DNA of 34,275 nucleotides from a virus: positions 1 to 34,275 of the IMG/VR virus record IMGVR_UViG_3300005821_000006; one strand, 5' to 3'. Shown here in pieces: positions 15,432-24,428 of the stretch (position 1 is the first letter of the stretch; every line of letters starts with the position of its first letter). A program made the translations under genes and the position numbers. Under the pieces are notes generated by a model that had not been told where the DNA came from, searched no databases, and saw only the letters and a list, made by a program, of their open reading frames with translations.

Positions 15432-15874
15432 AAGAGTTAGACAAAGAGTGGAAACCCTATGATCGCCTAGGTCATATTGACGAGGATCGCTTGAGTGACA
15501 AGCTAGCTGCTCGGGCGCGTCTTGCCCTTCCAGGCGAACCTTTGCCTGCCAGGTGGGTATACAAGACTCCTGAAGACTTCTGTGAGAGGTTTGGGGACGA
15601 GCCCCGTTGGGCACTTACGAAGAGCTACCACTGCTATTTCGTCAGAGGCCAGCACATGTTCAGGATATGGACAAACGCAGACACGCCCTATGCGTGGATT
15701 GACCTATCCTCCATACTGCTAACGCCTTTGAGTCCATATCTGGACTACGAGGAGATTCCAGAGGGCAGTAGGTACAAATGTCGCCCACTTTGTTTCCGTG
15801 CGCGGTTGACAAGTGAGGGAGACGTGGATATATTAGTGAAGCTTATTCGCAGCCTGTACGGGCTGCACCAGTAG
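15428..15874 (+). CDS. Hypothetical protein
   Basis: 148 residues, ATGA overlap with the dUTPase gene. Soluble, mixed alpha/beta, rich in aromatic residues (HCYFVRGQHMFRIWTNADTPYAWIDLSS). No recognised domain or metal motif. The last 70 bases of the gene carry a near-consensus promoter pointing downstream (15806-15834). Replication-operon location only. Confidence 0.65.
   Translation: MKELDKEWKPYDRLGHIDEDRLSDKLAARARLALPGEPLPARWVYKTPEDFCERFGDEPRWALTKSYHCYFVRGQHMFRIWTNADTPYAWIDLSSILLTPLSPYLDYEEIPEGSRYKCRPLCFRARLTSEGDVDILVKLIRSLYGLHQ
15806..15834 (+). promoter_or_regulatory. Near-consensus sigma70 promoter inside a coding end
   Basis: TTGACA at 15806-15811, 17-base spacer, TATATT at 15829-15834. 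Transcription would start near 15841, about 40 bases before the FmdB-like gene, and continue into DNA polymerase. Confidence 0.55.
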
Positions 15875-15881
15875 GGGATTT

Positions 15882-16181
15882 ATGGGTTGGATAGTTAACA
15901 ACTTCAAGTGCAAAGCTTGTGGGCACGAGTTTGAAGAACTCTACAAGAAGGGTGAGGAGACGGACATCATTTGTCCTGAGTGCGAGTCTGATCAGATTAG
16001 GCCCCTGCTCTCCACCCCTAGACTGAGCACATACGAGATGGCAGACAAAGAGGGCAAGGCGGCTATACTCCGCAAGCGCTCCGCTGACCACACTAAAGCA
16101 CAAGTTATGAAGGACGCCGATCGGTTCGGCGGCCACGGTATGCAGCGTCGGCACGATTACAAGACTGGTAAAATCAAGTGA
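15882..16181 (+). CDS. FmdB-type zinc-ribbon protein
   Basis: 99 residues, AGGGGAT Shine-Dalgarno upstream. The N-terminus (KCKACGHEFEELYKKGEE...CPECESDQIRPLLSTP) is the FmdB/CXXC_CXXC zinc ribbon: two CxxC pairs ~20 residues apart, aromatic residues between, and a following basic/Pro segment. The C-terminal half is charged and helical (KEGKAAILRKRSADHTKAQVMKDADRFGG). FmdB-like ribbons occur in many phages as small presumed DNA- or protein-binding regulators; the actual function is not established. It lies 103 bases before the polymerase, with a mini-gene between. Confidence 0.75.
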   Translation: MGWIVNNFKCKACGHEFEELYKKGEETDIICPECESDQIRPLLSTPRLSTYEMADKEGKAAILRKRSADHTKAQVMKDADRFGGHGMQRRHDYKTGKIK

Positions 16182-16291
16182 ACCACCCAGCAGTAGGAAT
16201 AGTAGTTTTGTTGTTGACCAGTGGTGCTCTCTCTGGCCTTGCTTTCTATCTCGTAAAAGAGTGGAAAAACGGTACGTGGAAAGATGATTAA
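16178..16291 (+). CDS. 37-residue single-pass membrane mini-protein
   Basis: GTG start overlapping the previous stop (GTGA), and an eight-base overlap with the polymerase start at the other end. One hydrophobic helix (residues ~5-25, VGIVVLLLTSGALSGLAFYL) followed by a charged tail (KEWKNGTWKDD). Both junctions are of the kind used throughout this operon, which supports a real gene. Function unknown. Confidence 0.5.
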   Translation: MNHPAVGIVVLLLTSGALSGLAFYLVKEWKNGTWKDD

Positions 16292-18440
16292 GGGTTGGAA
16301 ATACGATGTGATCAACCAGGTTGCTTTCAGTAAGAAGGAAGGCCTGGACGACTCTAACTTGTATCTTGTCCACACTCCTGAGGAGTGGAAGGCTTTCTTT
16401 GAAGTCTTGATGAGCAAGAAGCAGGTTGCGTGTGACACAGAGACCAGCGGTTTCCGTTACTATGATAACGACCGCATCGTTGGTATGTCATTCGGCTGGG
16501 GCAAGGACCACTTCTACGCTCCTGTCAGGCACGTAGACAACTACCTAGTCGGCCCCCAACCGGACCAGCTGGATATGGACGTTATCCGTCCCGACCTACA
16601 GACCTTCTTCGCTCAGCAGGACAAGTTCACGATCTGGCACAACGCCAAGTTCGATATGCACTTCTACAAGGCTGATGGCATTGATGTCAAGACTCCGTTC
16701 CACGACACCATGTTCCTGTGGCATCTACACGACGAGAATGCCCCTGCAGCCCTGAAGAGTATCTCCTCCGGTTGGACGGACACCATGAAGCAGCGCCACA
16801 AGGGCTTGTTCGGCCCAGAGGCAGCGAGCATGGAGAAGAAGCTAAGCAAGTGGCGTGGTGAAGAGGCCAAGGTACACAGGGATCGCTTCCGGGCGCTTGT
16901 GATGTCTCGTGCAGACGCCCTGCAGACAGAGCTGGCCCACCAAGACAAGAAGCGTGCTGCTCTAAAGCGGTGGATTGTAGAGAACGAGCTAGCCAACCAC
17001 CCTGATAAACAAGTTCTGAAGGATGATATCCACTATGGGTTCGTTCCTATCGAGATGATGACAGAGTATGCAGCCACAGACACGTTCCTAACGCGGGCTC
17101 TGTACGATCACCTTATGAAGAACCTCGATATGACCCAGGCTCTTGCCAAGGTGTATATCAATGAGATCAAGCTCTGCAAGATGCTCTTCGAGGTTGAGGA
17201 ACAGGGCGCTCTGATTGACCGTTCGTACCTCAAGAACCTAGAAGAGGAGATCAAGACAGAGTGCGATGAGTCTCGCACCAAGATCCACGAGGTTCTAGGC
17301 CCTATCAACCTCGGGTCGGCTACGCAGCTGACAGAGGCGCTGGAAAGCCAGGGAGTTGTGCTTACCAAGCGCACCGGCTCTGGTAAGTTCTCCGTGGACA
17401 AGAGTGTTTTAAAGACCCTCGCCAAAGAGTACCCTATTGTGGACGACATTCTCTTCCTTCGTGGCTCAGAGAAGATTATGAATACCTACGCTATCGGTAT
17501 TCAGGATAAGTTGACGCAGGACAACCTTATCCACATGAACTTCAACCAGAACGTGACCACGGGGCGAATGAGCTGCCGTGAGCCCAACGTACAGAACATC
17601 CCGCGCGGTGATACACGTATTCGTAAGGCGTTCATCGTGCCTCCCGACCACTACTTCATCTTTGCTGACTATTCGCAGGTCGAGGTGCGCCTAACGGCCC
17701 ACTTCTCTGAGGATCCTCTCATGTTGGACGCCTATGCGAAGAATCAGGACGTTCACACACGTACAGCCTGCGAGATGTTCGACCTGGACTATGACGAGAC
17801 TATGCTTGTGCTAGCAGATGACGAGCATGAGCACTACAAACAGTTCAAAGAGTATCGTAACGTTGCTAAGACCATCAACTTCGCCATTATCTATGGTGCG
17901 GGCGCTCCTGGTCTAGCAGGGCAGATTCCCCGCCCAGAGCGCTACATCAACTCTCCAGAGAGCGTGTGGGTGGAAGCTTGCCAGGGTTTCATTGACCAGT
18001 ACTTCCACAAGTACCGAGGCGTGAAGCGTTTCGTGAACCGTTGCAGCCGTATTGCTGGTAGGCACGGTGAGATTCCCAACGCCTTCGGACGCATTCGGCA
18101 TTTGCCCCATGTGAACGCTGTCAAGATTATGGGAGAAGAGGGCAAGTGGATGGCTGGTCGAGCCAAGCGCCAGGCCCCCAACTTCGTGGTTCAGTCCACC
18201 GCTGCGGACATTTTCAAGTTCGGTGCGGTCAGGGTTCACGAAGAAGTGTTCAAAAACACAAAAAGTTCGATTGTTAACCTTGTGCATGATGAGATTCAGT
18301 CTTATGTTCACAAAGAAGAATTACACCTACTAAATAAGAAGCGGGACGTGATGGAAGACTTTGACTTCCTAGTACCCCTAAAGGTAGAGTTTCAGTACTC
18401 AACTACAAGTTGGGCGGAGAAGAAGGACATCGCAGCATGA
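16284..18440 (+). CDS. polA: DNA polymerase, family A, with 3'-5' exonuclease
   Basis: 718 residues. The exonuclease motifs are intact: D51-x-E53 (CDTETSG), Exo II WHNAKFDMHF and Exo III YAATDTFLT, so proofreading should work. Polymerase motif A FADYSQVEVRLTAHFS (D462), motif B RNVAKTINFAIIYGA (K529, F533) and motif C VHDEIQ (H668-D669-E670) are all present. F533 corresponds to E. coli Pol I Phe762, a residue that affects fidelity, speed and dideoxy discrimination. There is no 5'-3' exonuclease domain. About 70 residues between exonuclease and polymerase (KQRHKGLFGPEAASMEKKLS...) resemble insertions in T7-like polymerases. This is the phage replicative polymerase. Confidence 0.96.
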   Translation: MIKGWKYDVINQVAFSKKEGLDDSNLYLVHTPEEWKAFFEVLMSKKQVACDTETSGFRYYDNDRIVGMSFGWGKDHFYAPVRHVDNYLVGPQPDQLDMDVIRPDLQTFFAQQDKFTIWHNAKFDMHFYKADGIDVKTPFHDTMFLWHLHDENAPAALKSISSGWTDTMKQRHKGLFGPEAASMEKKLSKWRGEEAKVHRDRFRALVMSRADALQTELAHQDKKRAALKRWIVENELANHPDKQVLKDDIHYGFVPIEMMTEYAATDTFLTRALYDHLMKNLDMTQALAKVYINEIKLCKMLFEVEEQGALIDRSYLKNLEEEIKTECDESRTKIHEVLGPINLGSATQLTEALESQGVVLTKRTGSGKFSVDKSVLKTLAKEYPIVDDILFLRGSEKIMNTYAIGIQDKLTQDNLIHMNFNQNVTTGRMSCREPNVQNIPRGDTRIRKAFIVPPDHYFIFADYSQVEVRLTAHFSEDPLMLDAYAKNQDVHTRTACEMFDLDYDETMLVLADDEHEHYKQFKEYRNVAKTINFAIIYGAGAPGLAGQIPRPERYINSPESVWVEACQGFIDQYFHKYRGVKRFVNRCSRIAGRHGEIPNAFGRIRHLPHVNAVKIMGEEGKWMAGRAKRQAPNFVVQSTAADIFKFGAVRVHEEVFKNTKSSIVNLVHDEIQSYVHKEELHLLNKKRDVMEDFDFLVPLKVEFQYSTTSWAEKKDIAA

Positions 18441-18450
18441 GGGACCCATT

Positions 18451-18936
18451 ATGGAAGACGTGACACCAGAGCTATTTGACGTATTTACGATTGGGGACAA
18501 TACTTTCCCTAATCACTCCAGGGAGCACCTGGATCTTCGGAGCAAGCCCATTCAGGACGCTTTCTTCGAGCAGGCAGAGCTGTACGCCTGGTACGCCACG
18601 GCCCAAGAACTGGCCATGGACGTAGAGGCTCGGCTCAAAGAGGAGGTCGCGCGGGTGTATGCTCGGCTGGACCACCACCACCGTTCGGCTGGTAAGGCGT
18701 CTGGGGTCAAGATGACCGAAAAGATGACCGAAAACAGCGTAATTACCGACCCACAGTACGTGAAAATCCATGGCGAATATTTGGATGCAAAGCGCAATAC
18801 AGGCTTGCTAAAGGCTTCGAAAGAAGCTATGATACATCGTAAGGATATGTTAATCCAGATGGGTGCGAATTACCGCGCTGAAGGACAATCGGATATATCC
18901 ATTAAACAAGCAATGATAACACAAGGAAACAAGTAA
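18451..18936 (+). CDS. Helical protein next to SSB (UvsY-like mediator candidate)
   Basis: 161 residues, GAGGGA Shine-Dalgarno. Almost fully helical: EQAELYAWYATAQELAMDVEARLKEE, then KMTEKMTEN..ITDPQYVKIHGEYLDAKRN, then LLKASKEAMIHRKDMLIQMGANYRAEG. This pattern (long helix, TE..I..DP.Y, then a helix carrying HRKDML and R) is shared by phage proteins encoded directly before SSB/RecA genes. Such neighbours are plausible analogues of T4 UvsY, which loads recombinase on SSB-coated DNA. That functional label is inference. A candidate promoter for the next gene lies in its 3' part. Confidence 0.6.
   Translation: MEDVTPELFDVFTIGDNTFPNHSREHLDLRSKPIQDAFFEQAELYAWYATAQELAMDVEARLKEEVARVYARLDHHHRSAGKASGVKMTEKMTENSVITDPQYVKIHGEYLDAKRNTGLLKASKEAMIHRKDMLIQMGANYRAEGQSDISIKQAMITQGNK
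18805..18833 (+). promoter_or_regulatory. Candidate promoter ahead of SSB with spacer dyad
   Basis: TTGCTA at 18805-18810, 17-base spacer, TATGAT at 18828-18833, inside the upstream gene. The spacer contains GCTTC-GAAA-GAAGC (18814-18827), which in readthrough RNA would form a GAAA-tetraloop hairpin. Confidence 0.4.
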
Positions 18937-18937
18937 A

Positions 18938-19807
18938 ATGTCAATTCTAGATAAAGTACGAGCACAAAAAGAACGAACTCAGGAACAGCTTTCAAGAGGA
19001 GGTGGCCGATCAGCCGCCCGATTCTGGCGACCAGAGAACGGGGACAACAAAGTTCGAGTGATGCCTCAATGGAAGGATGATCTCGATGGTCAGTTCTGGC
19101 GCGAAGTTGCCCAGCACTGGAATGTTGCAGATGACCAGAAGGGACCAGTTCTGTGTCCAAAGGAAACACCAGACCTTGAGGGGACTTGTCCCGTCTGTGA
19201 GTTGGTGCAGTCCTTACGTGCAGACAAGTCCAATACAGAAGCACAGAGGCTCGCTAAAGATATGCGCGCCAAGAAGACTTACTTTCTCAACGTGGTTGTT
19301 GAGAAGGATCCAGTCCACACGGCTCAGGACGTTGCTGAATTCAAGCAAAACCGTCCAGATGCCGATTGCCCTTTCAAGGTTGGTTCTCCTAAGATCCAGA
19401 TCTACGCTTGTCCTCTGACAATCTTCGATCAAATCCTTGGAATCATCCACTCGTCAGGTCAGGACATCACTGATTTGACAAACGGTCGCGGTATCCGTAT
19501 CAACAAGATCCCTAATAAGGATCGCTTGAAGACTCGCTACGAGGTCTACCCAGACCTTGATGCCTCCGACACGGGTTACACCGATCCAGTTCTTCCAGCA
19601 CTCGACAAGGTAGGGTTCACGCTCGACCGTGACGGGATGCTACAGCTACTTGACGGCGGACGTGCAGCTGAGTTTGTTCTCGGCGCAGGTCTCGGCACCG
19701 CTCTTCCTGCCTCTGTTCCTGCCCCAGCGGCAGCGCCAGAAGCAGAGAGCGCACCTGTCTCCTCTTCCGACTTGGAAGAGCAAATGCGACAGGGCCTTAG
19801 CAGTTAG
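18938..19807 (+). CDS. Single-stranded DNA-binding protein, T4 gp32-like
   Basis: 289 residues. The N-terminus is basic (KVRAQKERTQEQL), followed by SAARFWRPENGDNKVRVMPQW, the gp32-type OB-fold entry. A zinc site is likely in HWN...GPVLCPKE...TCPVCELV (His, three Cys). The OB core continues through KTYFLNVVVEKD and KIQIYACPLTIFDQILGII. The C-terminal ~45 residues are an Ala/Pro/Ser linker and a mildly acidic end (DLEEQMRQ), less acidic than in T4 gp32, where that tail recruits partner proteins. It coats ssDNA for the polymerase, primase and RecA encoded beside it. A 9-bp hairpin follows the stop codon. Confidence 0.85.
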   Translation: MSILDKVRAQKERTQEQLSRGGGRSAARFWRPENGDNKVRVMPQWKDDLDGQFWREVAQHWNVADDQKGPVLCPKETPDLEGTCPVCELVQSLRADKSNTEAQRLAKDMRAKKTYFLNVVVEKDPVHTAQDVAEFKQNRPDADCPFKVGSPKIQIYACPLTIFDQILGIIHSSGQDITDLTNGRGIRINKIPNKDRLKTRYEVYPDLDASDTGYTDPVLPALDKVGFTLDRDGMLQLLDGGRAAEFVLGAGLGTALPASVPAPAAAPEAESAPVSSSDLEEQMRQGLSS

Positions 19808-19822
19808 GTGAGGGGTCAGCAG

Positions 19823-19852
19823 GGGGCCGTCTTTCAGGTGAGAGGCGGTCCC
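19823..19852 (+). other. RNA hairpin between SSB and recA
   Basis: GGGGCCGTC (19823-19831) pairs with GGCGGTCCC (19844-19852): nine base pairs including two G-U, around a 12-base loop. There is no U tract, so it is not a classical terminator. It may slow readthrough, mark an RNase site or regulate translation between two genes needed in different amounts. Confidence 0.5.
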
Positions 19853-19863
19853 TACGCTGCGTT

Positions 19864-19877
19864 AGGAGGAAACTATG
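19864..19877 (+). promoter_or_regulatory. Perfect Shine-Dalgarno of recA
   Basis: AGGAGG at 19864-19869, five bases before ATG 19875. It is the strongest ribosome binding site I noticed in the window and implies high RecA synthesis. Confidence 0.7.
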
Positions 19878-20870
19878 GAACAAGCAGAAAAGCTTAAAGT
19901 CCGTGAGCAGCTTATGAAGAAGCTCAACAAGGACCACGGCAAAGGCACTATTGGTGTCTACAATCAGATGGTGCAGATTGGCGTAGAAGCTACGTCTACT
20001 GGCTCTCTGGGACTTGACGTTGCGCTCGGCGTAGGCGGATGGCCCAAGGGACGTATCGTAGAGATCTACGGAGCTGAGTCTTCTGGCAAAACAACGCTGA
20101 CCCTGCATGCTATTGCAGAGGCTCAAGCAGGAGGCGGCCTTGCAGCATTTATTGATGCAGAGCACGCTCTCGACCCCGCATACGCCGAATCTCTTGGCGT
20201 GAACATGGACGACCTTGTGCTGTCTCAGCCCGACAACGGCGAGCAGGCACTCAACATCGCAGCCGAACTGGTAGCCTCTAATGCTTTTGACATTGTGGTT
20301 ATCGACTCAGTTGCAGCGCTCACCCCTATCAAAGAGATTGAGGGAGAGGTCGGAGACTTCCACATTGGGTCGCAAGCCCGCATGATGAGCCAGGCTCTTC
20401 GTAAGCTTGCCAGCCCCGTGCATAAGTCAAAGACAACCCTGGTGTTCATCAACCAGACTCGCGTCAAGATTGGCGTCATGTTTGGGAACCCCAACACTAC
20501 TTCGGGTGGTAACGCTCTGAAGTTCTACGCCTCGTGTCGAGTGGAGATCGCTCGTACAGGTACGATGAAGAAGGGCGAAGACTCTCTTGGTTGCCGCACT
20601 CGTTGCAAGGTAGTCAAGAACAAGGTCGCTCCTCCCTTCAAAATCGCAGAGTTTGATATTGTCTTTGGTGAGGGTATCAACCGGGCCGGTGAGGTCTTGG
20701 ATGCTGCCATTGTGCTGAAGCTTGTAGACAAGGCAGGTGCTTGGTATTCCCATGATGGGAACAACATCGCTCAGGGCCGGGATGCTGCAGTAGTGTGGCT
20801 GAAGGAGAACCCTGAGATCTATGCCTCAATCGAGTCTACGGTGCGTAAAGAACTGGGATTGGTGAAATGA
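19875..20870 (+). CDS. recA: RecA recombinase (bacterial type)
   Basis: 331 residues. Walker [10 protein letters not shown] at 66-74 falls at the same residue numbers as in E. coli RecA. Walker B region [11 protein letters not shown], loop L1 [20 protein letters not shown] and loop L2 [20 protein letters not shown] are intact. The family usually reads FINQIRMKIG...PETTTGG, so the catalytic frame is conserved with a few swaps. The C-terminal tail is shorter and less acidic than in E. coli (353 residues), and such truncation usually raises DNA affinity. It forms filaments on ssDNA and drives strand exchange for recombination-dependent replication. The bacterial type, not UvsX type, suggests ancient capture from a host. 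Confidence 0.97.
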   Translation: MEQAEKLKVREQLMKKLNKDHGKGTIGVYNQMVQIGVEATSTGSLGLDVALGVGGWPKGRIVEIYGAESSGKTTLTLHAIAEAQAGGGLAAFIDAEHALDPAYAESLGVNMDDLVLSQPDNGEQALNIAAELVASNAFDIVVIDSVAALTPIKEIEGEVGDFHIGSQARMMSQALRKLASPVHKSKTTLVFINQTRVKIGVMFGNPNTTSGGNALKFYASCRVEIARTGTMKKGEDSLGCRTRCKVVKNKVAPPFKIAEFDIVFGEGINRAGEVLDAAIVLKLVDKAGAWYSHDGNNIAQGRDAAVVWLKENPEIYASIESTVRKELGLVK

Positions 20871-21082
20871 CCGAGGAAACTCCAGAACTGACAGAGAAAG
20901 AGGTTGAGGTTACTGCCTCATCCATTGCTCAGTCTATCAAAGACCTATGCGCGGATTCCACTAAGAGTGACCGCAACCAGACCCTTTCGAACCACAAAGC
21001 CACCTTGAAGATGTATGCTCAGCAGGAGCGTGCCCTCACCAAGAACTATGGCGTAATTAGAGTGGAGAAGAAAGATGACTGA
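20867..21082 (+). CDS. Small hypothetical protein
   Basis: 71 residues, charged, mostly helical ([41 protein letters not shown]). It overlaps recA by four bases (ATGA) and the SbcD-like gene by eight bases. No domain recognised; tight linkage suggests a partner of RecA or the SbcCD complex, without direct evidence. Confidence 0.6.
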   Translation: MTEETPELTEKEVEVTASSIAQSIKDLCADSTKSDRNQTLSNHKATLKMYAQQERALTKNYGVIRVEKKDD

Positions 21083-22178
21083 GCCTTTTGAGTTTCTAGT
21101 CTTCTCAGACTTCCATGCCCATAACTTTCCTTATGGTGCAACTCGGACCCAGATTCCTGGGCTGGGAGGGCTTTACAACTCAAGGCTTGCCGATAGTGCG
21201 GCGGTTCTCGATGGAATACTAAAGCACGCTATAGACGCAGGCATAAAGAATGTCGTGTTCTGTGGCGACCTGTTCCATCGAAGAACCTCCGTGGCTACGG
21301 ATGTTCGCCATGTGGTAGTCGATAGGCTACACAAGTTTGCGGACGAAGATATTCACTTGCATATGATCCCAGGCAACCACGACATGGGAGACCGTAAGGG
21401 TAACTACCACAGTCTCGTGGGCCTTGGAGAGCTTAGCGAGTTCGTACATGTTCATACGAGCGTGTTCAAAACGTCTTCTGACGGGGCCGACTTCATCTTT
21501 GTCCCCTACACCGACAACAAAGAGGAAGCCAAGATTATGCTCCAGGCCGCTGGAGAACTGGCTGATACGAGTGCCCAGCCTGCTATCCTGTTCGCCCACC
21601 TAGGCATGCAGGGGGCAGTAGTAGGAAGTGACTATGTTCTCATCAACGAATCTGATATCCAGGTCCCTGATGTTCCTCACGATAAGTTTGCTGCCTGCTT
21701 CTTCGGGCACTTCCATGAGCACCAGCAGCTGTTCGCTAACGGTTGGTTCGTCGGAGCCACCCACCAGCACAATTGGGGAGATGCTTACGGAAGCCGAGGC
21801 TATTTGCATGTCAAGGTGAAAAAAGGTAGAGTAGATTTCCAGCAGATCCCGACTATGGCTCCCGATTTTGTAGTCACCAGAGACGGCAAGACTTCCAAGG
21901 GAGAGCTGTCAATGATGAAGCAGAACGACTTCGTCAAGAACATCACAAAAGAGAAGTATCTCGACCGTGAGGAGCTTAGAGTGAAGTGGGGACTTGACAA
22001 TCCTCCAGAAATTGTTATAGATACAGAAGAGGAAGAAACAGAGTTTACACTTGACGCTTCGCAGCTAAGTCCTGCGAATGTGATAGTGGAGTGGGTGAAT
22101 CGAAAGTTGCCCGAGGGATTAACAGAAGAAGAAGTGCTGCTTGAGGGCAGCGATATATTGAAAGAGGTTGGACTATGA
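21075..22178 (+). CDS. sbcD: SbcD/Mre11-like nuclease (T4 gp47-like)
   Basis: 367 residues. All metallophosphoesterase motifs are present: I SDFHAH, II CGDLFHRR, III PGNHDMGD, IV FAHLGMQG and V GHFHEHQ. The next ~120 residues form the capping and C-terminal region that binds the SbcC/Rad50 coiled-coil base. With the ATPase encoded at 22509 it forms the Mre11-Rad50-type complex that resects and trims DNA ends, feeding ssDNA to RecA, as gp46/gp47 do in T4. The two genes are separated by a short unknown gene. Confidence 0.9.
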   Translation: MTEPFEFLVFSDFHAHNFPYGATRTQIPGLGGLYNSRLADSAAVLDGILKHAIDAGIKNVVFCGDLFHRRTSVATDVRHVVVDRLHKFADEDIHLHMIPGNHDMGDRKGNYHSLVGLGELSEFVHVHTSVFKTSSDGADFIFVPYTDNKEEAKIMLQAAGELADTSAQPAILFAHLGMQGAVVGSDYVLINESDIQVPDVPHDKFAACFFGHFHEHQQLFANGWFVGATHQHNWGDAYGSRGYLHVKVKKGRVDFQQIPTMAPDFVVTRDGKTSKGELSMMKQNDFVKNITKEKYLDREELRVKWGLDNPPEIVIDTEEEETEFTLDASQLSPANVIVEWVNRKLPEGLTEEEVLLEGSDILKEVGL

Positions 22179-22537
22179 GCGGTAAAACAAATGGCGTAAG
22201 CCTATTAGTGTCAGATAACCACATCACCGTTAATGCTGATGTTGAGTTCGCAATTGAGGAGAGGGGCGACATTCCAGCTGCTCATATCTCCGATGTCATC
22301 TACCAGCTGATCCTGGACGGCCTGCGCAAGCACGAGAAGGCTGCCTTAGGTCCCGGTAGCTACAAAGCTATGCTCACGTTTGTAGCGTCCGGTATGCCTC
22401 AGGAGGCTCCCCAGGCGGCTATCCTTAGCGAGGAAGTTACTGTGGATGTTGTAGAGGACGTTACAGTAGAGGACCAAGCAGGAGATCTCGTAGACGAGAT
22501 GCTAAGCGATGTTGTTCCAAACACTGAAGATAAGTAA
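22175..22537 (+). CDS. Hypothetical acidic protein between SbcD and SbcC
   Basis: 120 residues. ATGA overlap with the sbcD-like gene, and 29-base overlap with the sbcC-like gene. The N-terminal ~70 residues are mixed alpha/beta (VSLLVSDNHITVNADVEFAI, VIYQLILDGLRKHEKAAL). The C-terminal 50 are strongly acidic (EEVTVDVVEDVTVEDQAGDLVDEM). It could be an accessory of the nuclease complex; no family recognised. Confidence 0.6.
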   Translation: MSGKTNGVSLLVSDNHITVNADVEFAIEERGDIPAAHISDVIYQLILDGLRKHEKAALGPGSYKAMLTFVASGMPQEAPQAAILSEEVTVDVVEDVTVEDQAGDLVDEMLSDVVPNTEDK

Positions 22538-24428
22538 CTTCGGTAGCATAGGGGAGATGGAACTCCCCCTCGCGGACCAGGGGCTAGCGCTCATCATGGG
22601 CAGGAACGAGGACGCACCAAAAGCTGATAGCAATGGTGCGGGCAAGTCCTTGCCTTTGGATGCGTTCACCTGGGCGCTGTGGGGGAATACCGTGCGAGGG
22701 TTCGGCTCTGACGAGGTTGTAAACAACCGGGTAGGGAAGAACTGCAAGGTCACAGTTACACTCTCTGAAGGGAAGAACCAGTATGAGGTCACTCGTTATA
22801 GGCGTAACCAAGAGGACAAGGAACACAAGCCCAACGACCTAATCCTCCTGTCCAACGGAGAAGAGGTTTCTGGCGCGTCTATGTCTGACACCCAGACCAT
22901 GATAGAGGAGATCCTAGGGCTCGACTTCATTACGTTCTGTGCCATGATGCCTGGGGCTGGGATCAACGTAGCAACCATGACGGATGCTGAGGTGAAGTCC
23001 CTGCTGGAGAAGCTGCTGCGCACTGAGGCGCTAGGAAAGGCCTCTGAAGAGGCCAGGAAGCGTCACAGAGAGGCCGAGAAGGGCCTAACGGTAGCAACTA
23101 CCAAGCAGACATCCTTGCTGAACGGTCTCTTAGACTCTAAGAGACGTATCGAGGACCTGGAGGGACGAGAGAAGGACTATGATGAGGACCAAGAGGGCAA
23201 AATCTCCGAGGTTGAAGGCAACCTGAGGATATTCGAGGCCAACAAGGCTGACTGGGTGAAGATGGCCGACACTGAGCCCGCTGCTCTAGCCCGTAAGGGT
23301 GAGATTATGACAGCCATGGGGGGCTGTGAGGACCTAGTTCAAGGCTACGTAGTCTCTATAAAGAAGACAGATACCCACTACCAGGAAAAGCTCAACAGGC
23401 TAAGAGACGACTTGGTGGAGGTTGCCACACATCTAAAAACCGCCCAAGCTGCTGTATGCTCTATTGAAGGGCTCGCCGCTATTTGTGGCTGCTGCTACCA
23501 GAGCGTTGATGAGGTTCACACCAAGAAGGTGCGGGACGATTGGAAGAGTAAGGAGCGCCGCCATATAATCAAGCAGGGCTTGATCGAGGAGAGCCAAGCG
23601 ACGACCCGCGAGAAGTGGCGTCAAGAGAAAGCAGAGTTCCAGGCCCTTGTGGACGAGCAGACAGCCATCAAGACTAAGTTTGGGGCAGAACTGGCCACAG
23701 CAGAGTCTGAGCTGAGGGCTGCCCAAGAAGCTAAGGCCGAGGTCAGTCGCTTCAACGAGCGCATCGCCACGCTGACAGCTCAGTTGGACGCCCTAAAGGA
23801 CGAGACCAACCCCTACCTAGGCTTGTTGGAGGCAGAGGAAGTGTCTTTCATCAATAAGCAACAGGAACATGATAAACTAAAGAGCGAAATAGATGATCAG
23901 CGTAAGTACGAGCAAATACTCAGCTTTTGGGTGGACAGCTTCTCACCACAAGGCATTCGCAGTTTCATGCTGGAGCATGTTACGCCTCTTCTCAACCAAT
24001 TCGCCAAGAAGTACGCCGACCTGTTAACGGATGGCGAGATGGAGATAACGTTCCACACTAAGGACACCCTCAAGAGCGGTAAGAGTAAGGAGCGGTTCAA
24101 TATACAGGTTTCTCAGAAGCATGGCGGCAGTTCTTATGCCTCCAACTCCTCTGGGGAGCGTGCTAGGGCCAATCTCATCATCGCTTTGGCGCTTGGGGAG
24201 CTGGCAGCGCTCAGAGCCGAGAAAGCTATCCCATTCCGCTTCCTTGATGAGCCATTTGAGTCCATCGACGAGGCAGGGACCGAGGCTATCGTCACTCTGC
24301 TCAATCAGCAGCGTGAGAAATACAATACTGTGTACGTGATTACGCACCAGGACCATTTCAAGCAGCTATTCCCGAATAAGAAGACTATTGTGAAAAAGGG
24401 CGGGTTCAGCTCGCTAGAGGAAGACTAA
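22509..24428 (+). CDS. sbcC: SbcC/Rad50-like ATPase (T4 gp46-like)
   Basis: 639 residues. The N-terminal lobe starts LKISNFGSIGEMELPL with Walker A ending in DSNGAGKS and a Q-loop region. A coiled coil (~185-480) carries a zinc hook C326-G-C-C329 (ICGCCYQSV) near its middle. The C-terminal lobe has signature SGERARANLIIALALGE and Walker B FRFLDEPFESID. This is the full Rad50 plan with a short coiled coil (about 140 residues each way, against several hundred in E. coli SbcC), similar in size to T4 gp46. It powers the SbcD-like nuclease. The start at ATG 22509 gives the conserved first strand directly. Confidence 0.92.
   Translation: MLFQTLKISNFGSIGEMELPLADQGLALIMGRNEDAPKADSNGAGKSLPLDAFTWALWGNTVRGFGSDEVVNNRVGKNCKVTVTLSEGKNQYEVTRYRRNQEDKEHKPNDLILLSNGEEVSGASMSDTQTMIEEILGLDFITFCAMMPGAGINVATMTDAEVKSLLEKLLRTEALGKASEEARKRHREAEKGLTVATTKQTSLLNGLLDSKRRIEDLEGREKDYDEDQEGKISEVEGNLRIFEANKADWVKMADTEPAALARKGEIMTAMGGCEDLVQGYVVSIKKTDTHYQEKLNRLRDDLVEVATHLKTAQAAVCSIEGLAAICGCCYQSVDEVHTKKVRDDWKSKERRHIIKQGLIEESQATTREKWRQEKAEFQALVDEQTAIKTKFGAELATAESELRAAQEAKAEVSRFNERIATLTAQLDALKDETNPYLGLLEAEEVSFINKQQEHDKLKSEIDDQRKYEQILSFWVDSFSPQGIRSFMLEHVTPLLNQFAKKYADLLTDGEMEITFHTKDTLKSGKSKERFNIQVSQKHGGSSYASNSSGERARANLIIALALGELAALRAEKAIPFRFLDEPFESIDEAGTEAIVTLLNQQREKYNTVYVITHQDHFKQLFPNKKTIVKKGGFSSLEED

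Noticed and set aside
21994-22021. TTGACA-16-TATAGA inside the SbcD-like gene
   Set aside because: A good match, but deep in coding sequence with no nearby transcription boundary; similar chance hits occur (24701-24728, 33425-33453).
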